64,000 bases of DNA from NCBI GenBank assembly GCA_030680075.1, contig JAUXWR010000148.1, positions 114,628-178,627 on the forward strand, given 5' to 3'. Each line of letters starts with the position of its first letter. Position 1 is the first letter of the stretch. This DNA comes from Legionella sp. (GTDB lineage: Bacteria; Pseudomonadota; Gammaproteobacteria; Legionellales; Legionellaceae). A program made the translations under genes and the position numbers. The notes beneath the pieces are model-generated. The model saw only the letters and a program-made list of their open reading frames with translations, was not told where the DNA came from and made no database searches. Positions 28,377 to 37,359 of the stretch are shown in pieces.

Positions 28377-28847
28377 TTAACTAGCAGAGATAACAACCAT
28401 CAATTTGACCACACCTTCAATGTCTGTGCGCTCGATAGTCAGTTGTTTGAGTGTAATGGAATAGTCATTACTTAAATTCCATAACCAGGTTAAAAAGATA
28501 GTATAAGGCACTGCATCAAAGGTCAGCTGAATATCGCCAAGGCCGGTTTGCTGGAGCTGAAAGGGGAATTTTTGAAAAGGTCGTTCATTTAGTTGGGTCG
28601 CAATTACGGTTAAAAGTTTGCTGCTGCTAATGCTTTGCTGTGTGTTTGTTCCAAGCGGCTGTTGACGCACCTGTTGCATCCATGCGAGCGTTTCCTTTTT
28701 TTCTTTCAGTTGGTTACTTTTATCTGATACTGCTGATGTGAGCGGTGAATAAATGGCAATATAAAAAATATAAAGAAAAGCACATACTCCGCCAATCAAT
28801 ACAGTCCAGCGTTCTCTTTCATTTAAATTAGTCCAAAAATTCATCAT
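28377..28847 (-). CDS. lspM: Type II secretion protein LspM (GspM)
   Basis: GspM family protein of 156 residues. A short cytoplasmic N-terminus (WTNLNERERWTVLIGG) is typical, one membrane helix (about 17-35) follows, then coiled coil and a ferredoxin-like periplasmic domain. It binds GspL at the inner-membrane platform of the type II (Lsp) secretion system. Its ATG overlaps the lspL stop (ATGA). In Legionella the lsp genes are scattered and lspL-lspM form their own locus, as here. Confidence 0.88.
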   Translation of the reverse strand: MMNFWTNLNERERWTVLIGGVCAFLYIFYIAIYSPLTSAVSDKSNQLKEKKETLAWMQQVRQQPLGTNTQQSISSSKLLTVIATQLNERPFQKFPFQLQQTGLGDIQLTFDAVPYTIFLTWLWNLSNDYSITLKQLTIERTDIEGVVKLMVVISAS

Positions 28848-29995
28848 AGGCTAAGCTCCAATGTTGCCGTTACTTTATCACCTGTTGATGCGGCTTGTGA
28901 TTGTTTCACTTTAACGGAAGCTTTTTGCAAAGCGGTTTGTACGGCTTCCAGAGTATCGAAATCCTTGCTTACAACGGTGACTTGCAATAATTGATTTTGA
29001 AAACGTAATTGTTCTACTTTTGAGTTATTTTTCGTAATGGCTTCTGTTAATTGGTTTAGCAATGACCAAAAAGCCTTATCCGTATCATTTTTCCGGGATT
29101 TTAAAAGTTGGCTTATGCGAAAACGCGGGCTGATAATTTGTTGGGCTTTTGGAAAAAATTGACGATAAACAGTAGCGATTTGTTTATCAACCTCAGAGAC
29201 TTGAGAGTTCAGTGAATATATTTTAAGGCCGTTGCCAATGAGCAGGATAGCAACCCATAAAAGACTCATCGTCGCTGCGGCCAAATACCAGCGTTTGGTT
29301 TTAAAATGGCTACTGCTTTGCTCGAGCGGACCCTGGCTAAGATTGATGGTTTTTTTAACGTGTAAACGTTTAGCTATCCATAAGAGAGACTCAATACCGG
29401 TAACTTGCGCTGTGGGCGCTAGGAGTAAAGGATCGCTATCCGTAAAGGTATAAATTGTTTGATCAAGAGAGAGGTCTTTGAGGTAGGAAATAGCCAGTTC
29501 TTCTGCAAGTGCGCCAGAAAAAAACGGCTCGTTATGAGTTAGCAAACTGCTACTCAGTATACATGTTTCATTATCGTCCAGTGCAAACCAGTCTAATGTA
29601 ATGTTGTCAAAATGGATATGATGATCTTCAAGCGTTGCGAGTATGTCCATTAGCCAGCTTTTATTACAAATAATAACGAGATAACGGCCGTTTTGATAAA
29701 ATTGACGAGCAAAGGCAAAATGTAGCTCATCTACATTTTCAGCTAATTTGTCTTCCAGTGCAAAAGGGAGGGCGGCTCGTGCTTTTTTTTCGGGCAACCA
29801 GGGCAGCTCAACAGAATGCAAACCAACGTACTCAGTTGAAACAACGGCAATTGTTTTGGCATTGAGCTGTAATTGTTTAATTTCACTAAAGGTGCGCTCG
29901 GCTAACGGTGCGTGAAGCTCACCTTGCTGATTGAGGCATAAACTTAAGCATCCCTCATCAGTGAGGTATTTTAAAAAAATGAAACAAGTAACCAC
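28844..29995 (-). CDS. lspL: Type II secretion protein LspL (GspL)
   Basis: GspL of 383 residues. The cytoplasmic actin-like domain (1-about 235, with VELPWLPEKKARAALPFALED, the pilus/GspL hallmark) binds the ATPase GspE. One TM helix (about 243-262) and a periplasmic ferredoxin-like domain follow. The start is GTG at 29995 with AAGGA eight bases upstream. A 16-bp hairpin sits just upstream of that ribosome site. Overlaps lspM by 4 bp. Confidence 0.88.
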   Translation of the reverse strand: MVTCFIFLKYLTDEGCLSLCLNQQGELHAPLAERTFSEIKQLQLNAKTIAVVSTEYVGLHSVELPWLPEKKARAALPFALEDKLAENVDELHFAFARQFYQNGRYLVIICNKSWLMDILATLEDHHIHFDNITLDWFALDDNETCILSSSLLTHNEPFFSGALAEELAISYLKDLSLDQTIYTFTDSDPLLLAPTAQVTGIESLLWIAKRLHVKKTINLSQGPLEQSSSHFKTKRWYLAAATMSLLWVAILLIGNGLKIYSLNSQVSEVDKQIATVYRQFFPKAQQIISPRFRISQLLKSRKNDTDKAFWSLLNQLTEAITKNNSKVEQLRFQNQLLQVTVVSKDFDTLEAVQTALQKASVKVKQSQAASTGDKVTATLELSL

Positions 29996-30013
29996 AATGA
30001 CATCCTTGCTTAT

Positions 30014-30053
30014 GTAGCCGTCATCGTAATACTCAATTTACGATGACGGCTAC
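30014..30053 (-). promoter_or_regulatory. Perfect 16-bp hairpin just upstream of lspL
   Basis: GTAGCCGTCATCGTAA (30014-30029) and its exact complement (30038-30053) around an 8-base loop. On the minus strand the stem ends about ten bases before the AAGGA ribosome site of lspL. It could end mltB transcription (no U tract) or fold in the lspL leader. Confidence 0.6.
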
Positions 30054-30088
30054 AATTTATGGTTTGGTGGATAGGCAACATTTTTAAA

Positions 30089-31108
30089 TTATGCGTAAGC
30101 AAATTTCCGTTGTGGGGAATTAGCGACCCATTGATTTTTAAGTTGCTGAGCTAACAAATATACAGCCAATGCATATTGAGGGCTTGTATTATAACGAGTG
30201 ATTACATAAAAATTGGGGTAGGCCAACCAATATTCGGGACCTGCATCCGTCGTTAGTGCGATTAACCCGACTTTCCCCGGGTGATTTATGGAGGCAGTCA
30301 ATGGTTTAACCCCTGCGGCCGCCAGTTGTTTAAGGTTGTATGCGGCTGTTTTATAGTTGGTATTGATATTTTTATATTTTGTACCGACTACTTTGGCGGG
30401 TTGGGCGACACCCTGATTTAAATTCCAGCCATGCTTGTGAAAATAGTTAGCCACACTAGCAATCACCGCCTGATCGTCGTTCATTAGGTCTATTTTGGGG
30501 GTGTTGGAAAAATTAGCGGCATAATAACGATAGCTGCTTGGCATGAATTGTGGTTTACCCATAGCACCTGCATAAGAGCCTAAATATTGAGTAGGGGGGA
30601 CATTATGCTCACGACACAGGAGCAAGTATTCGCTGAGTTCTTTGGTAAAAAATTCAGATCGCTTGGGGTAGTTAAATGCAAGAGTTGAGAGGGCATCTAT
30701 CACGCGATAATTACCCTGATTTTTTCCGTATAATGTTTCAACACCAATAATAGCCACGATAACATTAGCGGGAACGCCATACTGCTTTTCTGCTTTGGCT
30801 AAAGATTCCTGGTTATTTTTCCAGAAATCAATACCGCCCTGAACTCGCTGTGGAGTAAGAAAAAGTTGCTTATACACATCCCAGTTTTTCTTTTCGTAGG
30901 GTTTGTTCATTGATTCAATTATTTGAGGTTGCAGTTGCACGTCATTCATTACAAGGGTGAGTCTTTGCTTGTCGAAACCATGTTTGGTCGCCATGAGATT
31001 AATAAATTGCTGCACATCCTTACGTTTGGCGAATGTATTATCAGCGTGCACAACGCAACCGCTAAAGAAGGTGATAAAAGCAATACAGAGCAGGGCTAAT
31101 CGTTGCAT
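30089..31108 (-). CDS. mltB: Lytic murein transglycosylase B-like lipoprotein
   Basis: Membrane-bound lytic transglycosylase of 339 residues (family GH103). Lipobox FSGC with Cys18. The catalytic Glu lies in IIGVETLYGKNQG, followed by DALSTLAFNYPKR and GKPQFMPSSYRYYA, all MltB motifs. It cleaves peptidoglycan glycan strands with 1,6-anhydro products. The frame opens at 31135, but the ATG at 31108 has AAGGA eight bases upstream and starts the lipoprotein signal. Lies about 90 bp upstream of lspL. Confidence 0.92.
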   Translation of the reverse strand: MQRLALLCIAFITFFSGCVVHADNTFAKRKDVQQFINLMATKHGFDKQRLTLVMNDVQLQPQIIESMNKPYEKKNWDVYKQLFLTPQRVQGGIDFWKNNQESLAKAEKQYGVPANVIVAIIGVETLYGKNQGNYRVIDALSTLAFNYPKRSEFFTKELSEYLLLCREHNVPPTQYLGSYAGAMGKPQFMPSSYRYYAANFSNTPKIDLMNDDQAVIASVANYFHKHGWNLNQGVAQPAKVVGTKYKNINTNYKTAAYNLKQLAAAGVKPLTASINHPGKVGLIALTTDAGPEYWLAYPNFYVITRYNTSPQYALAVYLLAQQLKNQWVANSPQRKFAYA

Positions 31109-31266
31109 TGGGCATCCTTTAATAATAAAAATCAATTTATTTTGGTCTATTTAAGCAAATGGCAATTGTAGTAAAAAAAACAATCAACAGCAAACTATAC
31201 AATACCCACTTTCTGCGGGTCGATTAATACGCTAGAATAGCACACTTTTATCAATAGGTTTTTCAG

Positions 31267-33072
31267 TTGAGCGACTTAACGCGAATTCGTAATTTTTCTA
31301 TTATTGCCCACATTGATCATGGTAAATCGACGCTTGCGGACAGATTTATCCAAATTTGTGGCGGCCTTTCTGACCGGGAAATGGAGGCTCAGGTTCTTGA
31401 TTCAATGGATATTGAACGAGAGCGTGGCATTACTATTAAAGCCCAGAGTGTTTCATTAAATTACAAGGCGAAGGATGGGCAAGTTTATCTCCTTAACTTC
31501 ATCGATACGCCGGGACACGTAGATTTCAGCTATGAAGTATCCCGATCGCTTGCGGCATGTGAAGGCGCGATTCTTGTGGTGGACGCAGCTCAAGGCGTTG
31601 AAGCACAGACAGTTGCTGTGTGTTATACGGCTATTGAGCAGGAGCTGGAAGTTTTACCTGTTCTTAATAAAATAGATTTGCCGCAGGCAGAGCCAGAGCG
31701 GGTAATCGCCGAGATTGAAGATATTATTGGCCTTGAAGCGCACCATGCTATTCATGTCAGTGCCAAAAGCGGGCTGGGTGTTGAAGATGTGCTTGAAGCA
31801 TTAGTCCAATATATTCCGCCTCCAACGGGTGATATTGACGGGCCTTTGCAGGCATTAATTATTGACTCCTGGTTTGACAGCTATTTAGGTGTAGTGTCGT
31901 TGGTTCGTATAGTTAATGGCTCCATGCGCAAAGGCGAGAAAATGCGGGTTATGTCAACGGGGCGTGCTTATGAAATTGATCAGGTCGGGGTTTTTACCCC
32001 TAAACGCACCAAACAGGATGTACTTAAAGCCGGTGAAGTAGGCTATGTTGTCGCGGGCATTAAAGAAATTCAGGGTGCGCCCGTTGGCGATACGCTGACC
32101 CTTGAAAAACATCAGGCTGAAAAGCCTTTGCCAGGGTTCAAGCGAGTCAAGCCGCAAGTATACGCCGGTCTTTTTCCGATAAGTGCTGATGATTTTGAAG
32201 CATTTCGTGAAGCGTTGGCAAAGTTAAGTCTAAACGATGCGTCATTATTTTATGAGCCTGAGTCATCTGAAGCGCTAGGCTTTGGTTTTCGTTGCGGCTT
32301 CCTCGGTATGTTGCATATGGAAATTGTGCAGGAACGTCTCGAGCGCGAGTACAATCTCGATTTAATATCCACAGCACCGACAGTGGTTTATCAGGTTATC
32401 ACGACTAAAAATGAAACGTTGATGATTGATAATCCCTCCCAGTTGCCATCTCCCCAGCAAATCAAACAAATGTTTGAACCTATCGTTCGCGCCAATATTT
32501 TGGTACCCAATGATTATCTGGGTCAGATTATTACGCTTTGTATAGAGCGCCGTGGGGTGCAGGTTAATCTCATGTATAGCGGCAGACAAGTATCTGTAAC
32601 TTACGATATGCCGATGAGTGAAGTAGTGTCTGATTTTTTTGACAGGTTAAAGTCTGTTAGTCGGGGTTACGCGTCACTGGATTACAATTTTTTACGGTTT
32701 GATGAAGCAGATTTGGTTAAACTTGACGTTCTTATTAACAGTGAAAAGGTGGACGCTTTGGCGGTAATTGTTCATCGAAGTGCTTCCCAAAGTCGTGCAA
32801 AATCATTAACCGAAAAGATGAAAGAATTAATTCCGCGCCAAATGTTTGATGTGGCAATCCAGGCTGCCTTAGGTACTCATATCATCGCACGTCAAACGGT
32901 AAAGGCTTTACGTAAAAACGTAATTGCCAAATGTTACGGTGGGGATGTGTCACGTAAACGTAAACTGCTGGAAAAACAAAAAGCGGGTAAGAAGCGAATG
33001 AAGCAAGTGGGCCATGTGGAAATTCCTCAGGAAGCTTTCATGGCTGTTTTTCAAACAGATAGAAAAAAATAA
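31267..33072 (+). CDS. lepA: Elongation factor 4 (LepA)
   Basis: Translational GTPase of 601 residues, back-translocase/ribosome biogenesis factor. [12 protein letters not shown] (G1), ERERGIT (G2), DTPGHVDF (G3), NKIDLP (G4) and the C-terminal LepA domain ending [17 protein letters not shown] are all present. The start is TTG at 31267, forced by alignment with the family [20 protein letters not shown]. It leads the lepA-lepB pair usual in gammaproteobacteria. Confidence 0.96.
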   Translation: MSDLTRIRNFSIIAHIDHGKSTLADRFIQICGGLSDREMEAQVLDSMDIERERGITIKAQSVSLNYKAKDGQVYLLNFIDTPGHVDFSYEVSRSLAACEGAILVVDAAQGVEAQTVAVCYTAIEQELEVLPVLNKIDLPQAEPERVIAEIEDIIGLEAHHAIHVSAKSGLGVEDVLEALVQYIPPPTGDIDGPLQALIIDSWFDSYLGVVSLVRIVNGSMRKGEKMRVMSTGRAYEIDQVGVFTPKRTKQDVLKAGEVGYVVAGIKEIQGAPVGDTLTLEKHQAEKPLPGFKRVKPQVYAGLFPISADDFEAFREALAKLSLNDASLFYEPESSEALGFGFRCGFLGMLHMEIVQERLEREYNLDLISTAPTVVYQVITTKNETLMIDNPSQLPSPQQIKQMFEPIVRANILVPNDYLGQIITLCIERRGVQVNLMYSGRQVSVTYDMPMSEVVSDFFDRLKSVSRGYASLDYNFLRFDEADLVKLDVLINSEKVDALAVIVHRSASQSRAKSLTEKMKELIPRQMFDVAIQAALGTHIIARQTVKALRKNVIAKCYGGDVSRKRKLLEKQKAGKKRMKQVGHVEIPQEAFMAVFQTDRKK

Positions 33073-33098
33073 TAGTATCTGTAAATTAGGGAATAAGC

Positions 33099-33854
33099 AT
33101 GAATTTTGCGTTGATATTAGTCATTCTTTCGTTGGTCAGTGGTATTATTTATTTACTTGACATACTTTTTTGGGAAAAAAAACGTCGACCCAACCAGAAA
33201 CCTGGGCGGATAATCGAGTATTCACGCTCTTTTTTCCCTGTTTTTTTCCTGGTTTTATTGTTGCGCTCATTTTTGGTCGAACCTTTTCGAATTCCTTCCG
33301 GATCATTAGAGCCTACATTATTAGTGGGTGATTTCCTCGCGGTTAACAAATTTGCATATGGGTTTAGACTCCCCGTTTGGGAGAAGAAAGTTATTCCGGT
33401 TGCAAATCCCAAAACAGGGGAGATAGCTGTTTTTCGCTGGCCACCAGAGCCAAGTTATGACTATATCAAACGGGTTATAGGTGTGCCTGGCGATAAGATA
33501 AGTTATAAAAATAAAGTATTAACGGTTAATGGTATAGAAGCAAAACAGACATTTATCGATTATACGACTGATGAAAGCTCGGGTAAGGCTGTTGCTAAAT
33601 ATCAGGAAAATTTAGGCGGAGTTGTGCATGATATTTATGTGCGACCCGACGTCGCTGCAGTTGATTTTGAGGTGGAAGTTCCTGAAGGTCAGTATTTCAT
33701 GATGGGTGATAACCGTGATGATAGCGCTGACAGCCGCTACTGGGGATTTGTCTCAGATAGTTATTTGCGAGGAAAAGCATTTTTAGTATGGATGAGTTGG
33801 AATGGACAAACTGATAGTGTCCGATGGTCTAAAATAGGTCATTTAATTCATTAA
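33099..33854 (+). CDS. lepB: Signal peptidase I LepB
   Basis: Type I signal peptidase of 251 residues. Two membrane segments (1-20 and about 43-60), catalytic Ser69 in IPSGSLEPTLLVGD and Lys124 in YIKRVIGVPGD, and MGDNRDDSADSRYWG near residue 206. It cleaves Sec/Tat signal peptides on the periplasmic side. The usual Met after the nucleophile (SGSM) is Leu here. It follows lepA by 26 bp; rnc normally follows closely but is pushed about 380 bp away by repeats. Confidence 0.95.
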   Translation: MNFALILVILSLVSGIIYLLDILFWEKKRRPNQKPGRIIEYSRSFFPVFFLVLLLRSFLVEPFRIPSGSLEPTLLVGDFLAVNKFAYGFRLPVWEKKVIPVANPKTGEIAVFRWPPEPSYDYIKRVIGVPGDKISYKNKVLTVNGIEAKQTFIDYTTDESSGKAVAKYQENLGGVVHDIYVRPDVAAVDFEVEVPEGQYFMMGDNRDDSADSRYWGFVSDSYLRGKAFLVWMSWNGQTDSVRWSKIGHLIH

Positions 33855-33876
33855 ATTAGGCTGTCATCGCAAATCA

Positions 33877-34185
33877 CTGTCTTTGCGAGCGATAGCGAAG
33901 CACAATCAAGTAAATTAAGCTGCACTGTCTTTGCGAGCCGTAGGCGAAGCAATCCAGTGACTTAGATATTAATGATTAGATCTGTTGTTCGCAAAGGCAC
34001 TGGATTGCTTCGCTATCGCTCGCAAATATACTGTCTTTGCGAGCGATAGTGAAGCACAAATCAAGTAAATTAAGCTGCACTGTCTTTGCGAGCCGTAGGC
34101 GAAGCAATCCAGTGACTTAGATATTAATGATTAGATCTGTCGTTCGCAAAGGCACTGGATTGCTTCGCTAGCGCTCGCAAAGACG
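33877..34185. repeat. Tandem 154-bp palindromic repeat between lepB and rnc
   Basis: Two copies, 33877-34030 and 34031-about 34185, nearly identical (one base inserted near GCACAAATCAAG). Each copy holds a long inverted repeat: TTTGCGAGCCGTAGGCGAAG through CAATCCAGTG is mirrored by CACTGGATTGCTTCGCTATCGCTCGCAAA across about 40 bases. The core TTTGCGAnC...GAAGCAATCCAGTG also occurs in the repeats at 43.5 and 51.3 kb. No open frame in it looks coding. It fills the 379-base gap before rnc. Confidence 0.9.
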
Positions 34186-34233
34186 ATTGTTACTATTTAA
34201 AAAATAGATGATTAAAATCAGAAGAGGTGAGTA

Positions 34234-34926
34234 TTGGTTCAAATTGATTTGCCTCGCTTATGCAGGCGATTAGGCTATGAATTTAAAAACATAGCATTTT
34301 TAAAACAGGCATTAACGCATTGTAGTGCTGGTATTGATAACAATGAACGTTTCGAGTTCCTGGGGGATTCTATTCTAAGCTTTGTTATTGCCAATGAGCT
34401 GTTTGAACGTTTTCCAGAGGAAAGTGAGGGAGAATTAAGTCGCTTGCGCTCGTTTTTGGTAAAAGGTGAAATGCTTGCTGAAATCGCCATGGAATTACAG
34501 CTCGGCGACTTCTTATACCTTGGCCAAGGCGAATTAAAAAGTGGCGGCTTTAGACGGTCTTCGATTTTAGCCGATGCGCTGGAAGCGGTTATTGCTGCTG
34601 TGTTTTTTGATGGTGGAATGCCTGCAAGTCAGCAACTAATTTTGCACCTTTATAGCACACGATTAAATGAAAAAGATGTTTTGAAAAATAATATTAAAGA
34701 CGCAAAAACGCAATTACAAGAGTTTTTACAAGCTGAGAAATTGGCGTTACCGACGTATAAATTAATAAAAATGGAAGGCGAAGAGCACGATCAGGTTTTT
34801 CATATTTCCTGTAAAATAAATGGTATTGAGAAAACCACGGTGGGGATAGGGCCGAACCGTCGTAAAGCCGAACAGCAGGCGGCAAAAGAGCTGTTGCAAT
34901 TCGTGAAGGGTTTGAAAAAGAACTAG
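34234..34926 (+). CDS. rnc: Ribonuclease III
   Basis: Double-strand-specific RNase of 230 residues processing rRNA precursors and structured mRNAs. NERFEFLGDSIL is the family signature with catalytic acidic residues; Asp and Glu in ADALEAVIAAVFFDGG complete the site. The C-terminal dsRNA-binding domain (about 155-226) ends GPNRRKAEQQAAKELL. Start TTG 34234 with GAGGTGA upstream. The usual era/recO neighbours are absent downstream. Confidence 0.94.
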   Translation: MVQIDLPRLCRRLGYEFKNIAFLKQALTHCSAGIDNNERFEFLGDSILSFVIANELFERFPEESEGELSRLRSFLVKGEMLAEIAMELQLGDFLYLGQGELKSGGFRRSSILADALEAVIAAVFFDGGMPASQQLILHLYSTRLNEKDVLKNNIKDAKTQLQEFLQAEKLALPTYKLIKMEGEEHDQVFHISCKINGIEKTTVGIGPNRRKAEQQAAKELLQFVKGLKKN

Positions 34927-35066
34927 GTGGTCCCTTTTATTCAAAAGGAGCTTAGCATAGGGGGAATTCTGGGTGAGAAACTCATTCACTCCGGAACCGT
35001 TGGTTCTTTGGATGGTTGGGATCCAAGAGTTCAGGAATAAATGATTCTCAAATGCGCTAAATCACA

Positions 35067-35159
35067 TCAGGCACCAAATTCTGGTGCGTCTTCCAAGTTG
35101 AGTGGCTTATTCCAATTTTTATCTACAAATTCACAAATTTCTCCACTTACATCAGTCAT
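35067..35159 (-). CDS. 30-codon ORF coupled to the preceding small ORF
   Basis: ATG at 35159 overlaps the TGA of the upstream 46-codon ORF (ATGA). The peptide contains GEICEFVDKNWNKPLNLED. Either a second tiny gene translated by coupling, or the frameshifted second half of one 76-residue protein. Evidence for expression is limited to the coupling geometry. Confidence 0.35.
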   Translation of the reverse strand: MTDVSGEICEFVDKNWNKPLNLEDAPEFGA

Positions 35160-35296
35160 TGCCCTGGCTGAAATTCATTTACTTTTTGTTGAAGCGCATC
35201 TGCCATGGAATCTGTAACCACTTCATCTAAAGCCGCCTGCATAATTTCTTTGATTGTTTGGGTTTCTTTAAATGTTGAATCAAATATTCTGTACAT
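35156..35296 (-). CDS. 46-residue small protein
   Basis: Unrecognised small protein in the rnc-yheS gap (34927-35350). It starts ATG 35296 with GAGGT six bases upstream, and encodes an acidic helix-rich peptide beginning MYRIFDSTFKETQTIKEI. Its stop overlaps the start of a second small frame. The size, RBS and coupling recall toxin-antitoxin or frameshifted small regulators, but no family is recognised. The remaining bases of the gap show only a weak inverted repeat. Confidence 0.4.
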   Translation of the reverse strand: MYRIFDSTFKETQTIKEIMQAALDEVVTDSMADALQQKVNEFQPGQ

Positions 35297-35350
35297 AACT
35301 ACCTCATACTCTAATTAAATTCCGAGAATTGATTACGATAAAAAGTGCAT

Positions 35351-37192
35351 TTACTCTAATGCACTAACAATATCAAGCCATTCTTCTTCAGCTGCAGCGA
35401 GTGTGCTCTGGAGTGTATTCTGCTCTTTTAATAGAGTCTCTAATTTTTTTTGCTGCCCCGGTTCGTATAAATCTTGTTCTGCCAAATTCGCTTCCAGAGT
35501 GCTTAACTGCTTCTGCAATGTATCGACTTGCACCTCCAGTTTTTTCATCCGATTTTGCAGGGTTTTTCGCTCGCGGTATTGATTACTTGAAGCTGTTGAT
35601 TGACTGCTCTCTGTGCTCGCATCTTTGTTTAACAACCAGGTATGATAATCATCCAAATCGCCTTTGAAAGGTTGAACCTGTTTTTGATAAACGAGGTAAA
35701 AATCATCCACACAACTGCGCAATAAGTGCCTGTCATGCGAAATTAAAATTAAAGCACCTTCATAGCTTTGTAGTGCAATTGCGATAGCCGCTCGCATGTC
35801 CAAGTCGAGATGATTTGTTGGTTCGTCAAGTAATAAGAGGTTTGGTTTTTGCCAGACTAATTTGGCGAGTGCCAAACGCGCTTTTTCACCACCGGAAAAA
35901 TTGGTAATAGGACTTACTGCCATGTCTCCTATAAAATTAAAGCCCCCCAGAAAATCTCTGATGGTTTGTTCACGTGCCTTAGAAGAAAGCGCCTGGATAG
36001 TTTGCAAAGGGCTTAAACGAAAATCGAGCTCTTCCAATTGATGCTGTGCATAATAGCCAATTTTTAAATGAGTAGCGCGATGTATTGTGCCTGAAAAAGG
36101 GGCAACCGCTCCGGTAAGCGTTTTAATCAGGGTGGATTTACCTTCACCATTAGGGCCCAATAAGGCAATTCTGTCGCCCGGATTGAGCATGAAGTTAACC
36201 TTTTTTAAAATGGGTGTGGAGGCGTCATAACCGGCAACAACATGATCGCAATTAATAAGCGGGTTACCTGCACGCGGGCAGGGATAAAATTCAAAAGAAA
36301 AGGGTGAATCAATATTGGCTTCGGCCATTACTTCCATTTTGGCAATCATATTCAAGCGACTTTGTGCTTGTTTGGCTTTTGTCGCTTTTGCACGAAAACG
36401 ATTAACAAACGTCATTAAATGACTGATTTTTTGCTGCTGTTTTTCATACATTGCCTGCTGCAATGCAAGCTGTTCTGCGCGTGTTTTCTCAAAGCAACTA
36501 TAATCCCCTTTGTAAAGCGTCAGTTTTTGTTGCTCAATATGTAAAATATTAGTCACAAATGCATCAAGAAACTCACGGTCATGTGAGATAAGTAGAATGC
36601 TGCAAGGACTTAATTTCAGCCATTTTTCTAACCAGAAAATGGCTTCCATATCCAAGTGGTTTGTCGGTTCGTCAAGTAATAACAAATCAGCAGGTTTCAT
36701 GAGGCAACGAGCGAGACTCAAACGCATTCGCCAGCCCCCTGAAAAACTGTTAACAGGTTGTTTTTGTTCGTCTCCTTTAAATCCAAGACCGGCCATAATG
36801 GTCGCTGCCGTGGCAGGTTTGCTATAACCTCCCGTTTGAGCGAGGCGCTCATGACAGGCTAAAACCTCTGCATCATTGCCCAGCTTTTCTGCCTGCTGTA
36901 ATTGTTGTTGCAATAAAAGATAATCTTCATCGCCTGCGAGAACAAAATCGAGTGCGGGTTCATTGCTGTCAGGTAATTGTTGTGAAAGATGACTCAGTCG
37001 TAATTGGGGATTAATGAGGCACTCGCCTTCATCCGTAACAAGATGGCCGAGAATCAAACTAAAAAGGGTGGATTTCCCGCAGCCATTATGACCTACCAAA
37101 CCGATTTTTTGCTTTTCCTGTAAGATAACAGAGGTATTCTCAAGCAATACTTTATTGCCGCGTGAAAGCGTAATTTGGCGAAGAGTTAACAT
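35351..37192 (-). CDS. yheS: ABC-F ATPase YheS
   Basis: ABC-F protein of 613 residues with two nucleotide-binding domains and no membrane segments. Walker A GHNGCGKST and GPNGEGKST, signatures SGGWRMRLSLA and SGGEKARLALA, linker with YEKQQQKISHLMTFVNRFRAKATKAKQAQSRL typical of YheS, and a C-terminal coiled coil. ABC-F proteins act at the ribosomal E site on translation. The frame opens at 37339, but alignment with E. coli YheS puts the start at ATG 37192. Confidence 0.92.
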   Translation of the reverse strand: MLTLRQITLSRGNKVLLENTSVILQEKQKIGLVGHNGCGKSTLFSLILGHLVTDEGECLINPQLRLSHLSQQLPDSNEPALDFVLAGDEDYLLLQQQLQQAEKLGNDAEVLACHERLAQTGGYSKPATAATIMAGLGFKGDEQKQPVNSFSGGWRMRLSLARCLMKPADLLLLDEPTNHLDMEAIFWLEKWLKLSPCSILLISHDREFLDAFVTNILHIEQQKLTLYKGDYSCFEKTRAEQLALQQAMYEKQQQKISHLMTFVNRFRAKATKAKQAQSRLNMIAKMEVMAEANIDSPFSFEFYPCPRAGNPLINCDHVVAGYDASTPILKKVNFMLNPGDRIALLGPNGEGKSTLIKTLTGAVAPFSGTIHRATHLKIGYYAQHQLEELDFRLSPLQTIQALSSKAREQTIRDFLGGFNFIGDMAVSPITNFSGGEKARLALAKLVWQKPNLLLLDEPTNHLDLDMRAAIAIALQSYEGALILISHDRHLLRSCVDDFYLVYQKQVQPFKGDLDDYHTWLLNKDASTESSQSTASSNQYRERKTLQNRMKKLEVQVDTLQKQLSTLEANLAEQDLYEPGQQKKLETLLKEQNTLQSTLAAAEEEWLDIVSALE

Positions 37193-37359
37193 AATATCAT
37201 CAAAAACAAAATAATTTGCGAATAATAACATACTTATGGCGTGCCATCTCGCAGGAAAAAAAGGAGCGCTTACCATCTTGTAGGAAATCCTGGAATTCAC
37301 GGTTCGCAAAATTCGTATTGACAGGTATAATGTCGCCAATATTATCTACAGGTTGAATA

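Noticed and set aside
33877..34185. Possible CRISPR array between lepB and rnc
   Set aside because: Only two long units that are tandem duplicates with internal palindromes; no short repeats with unique spacers and no cas genes.
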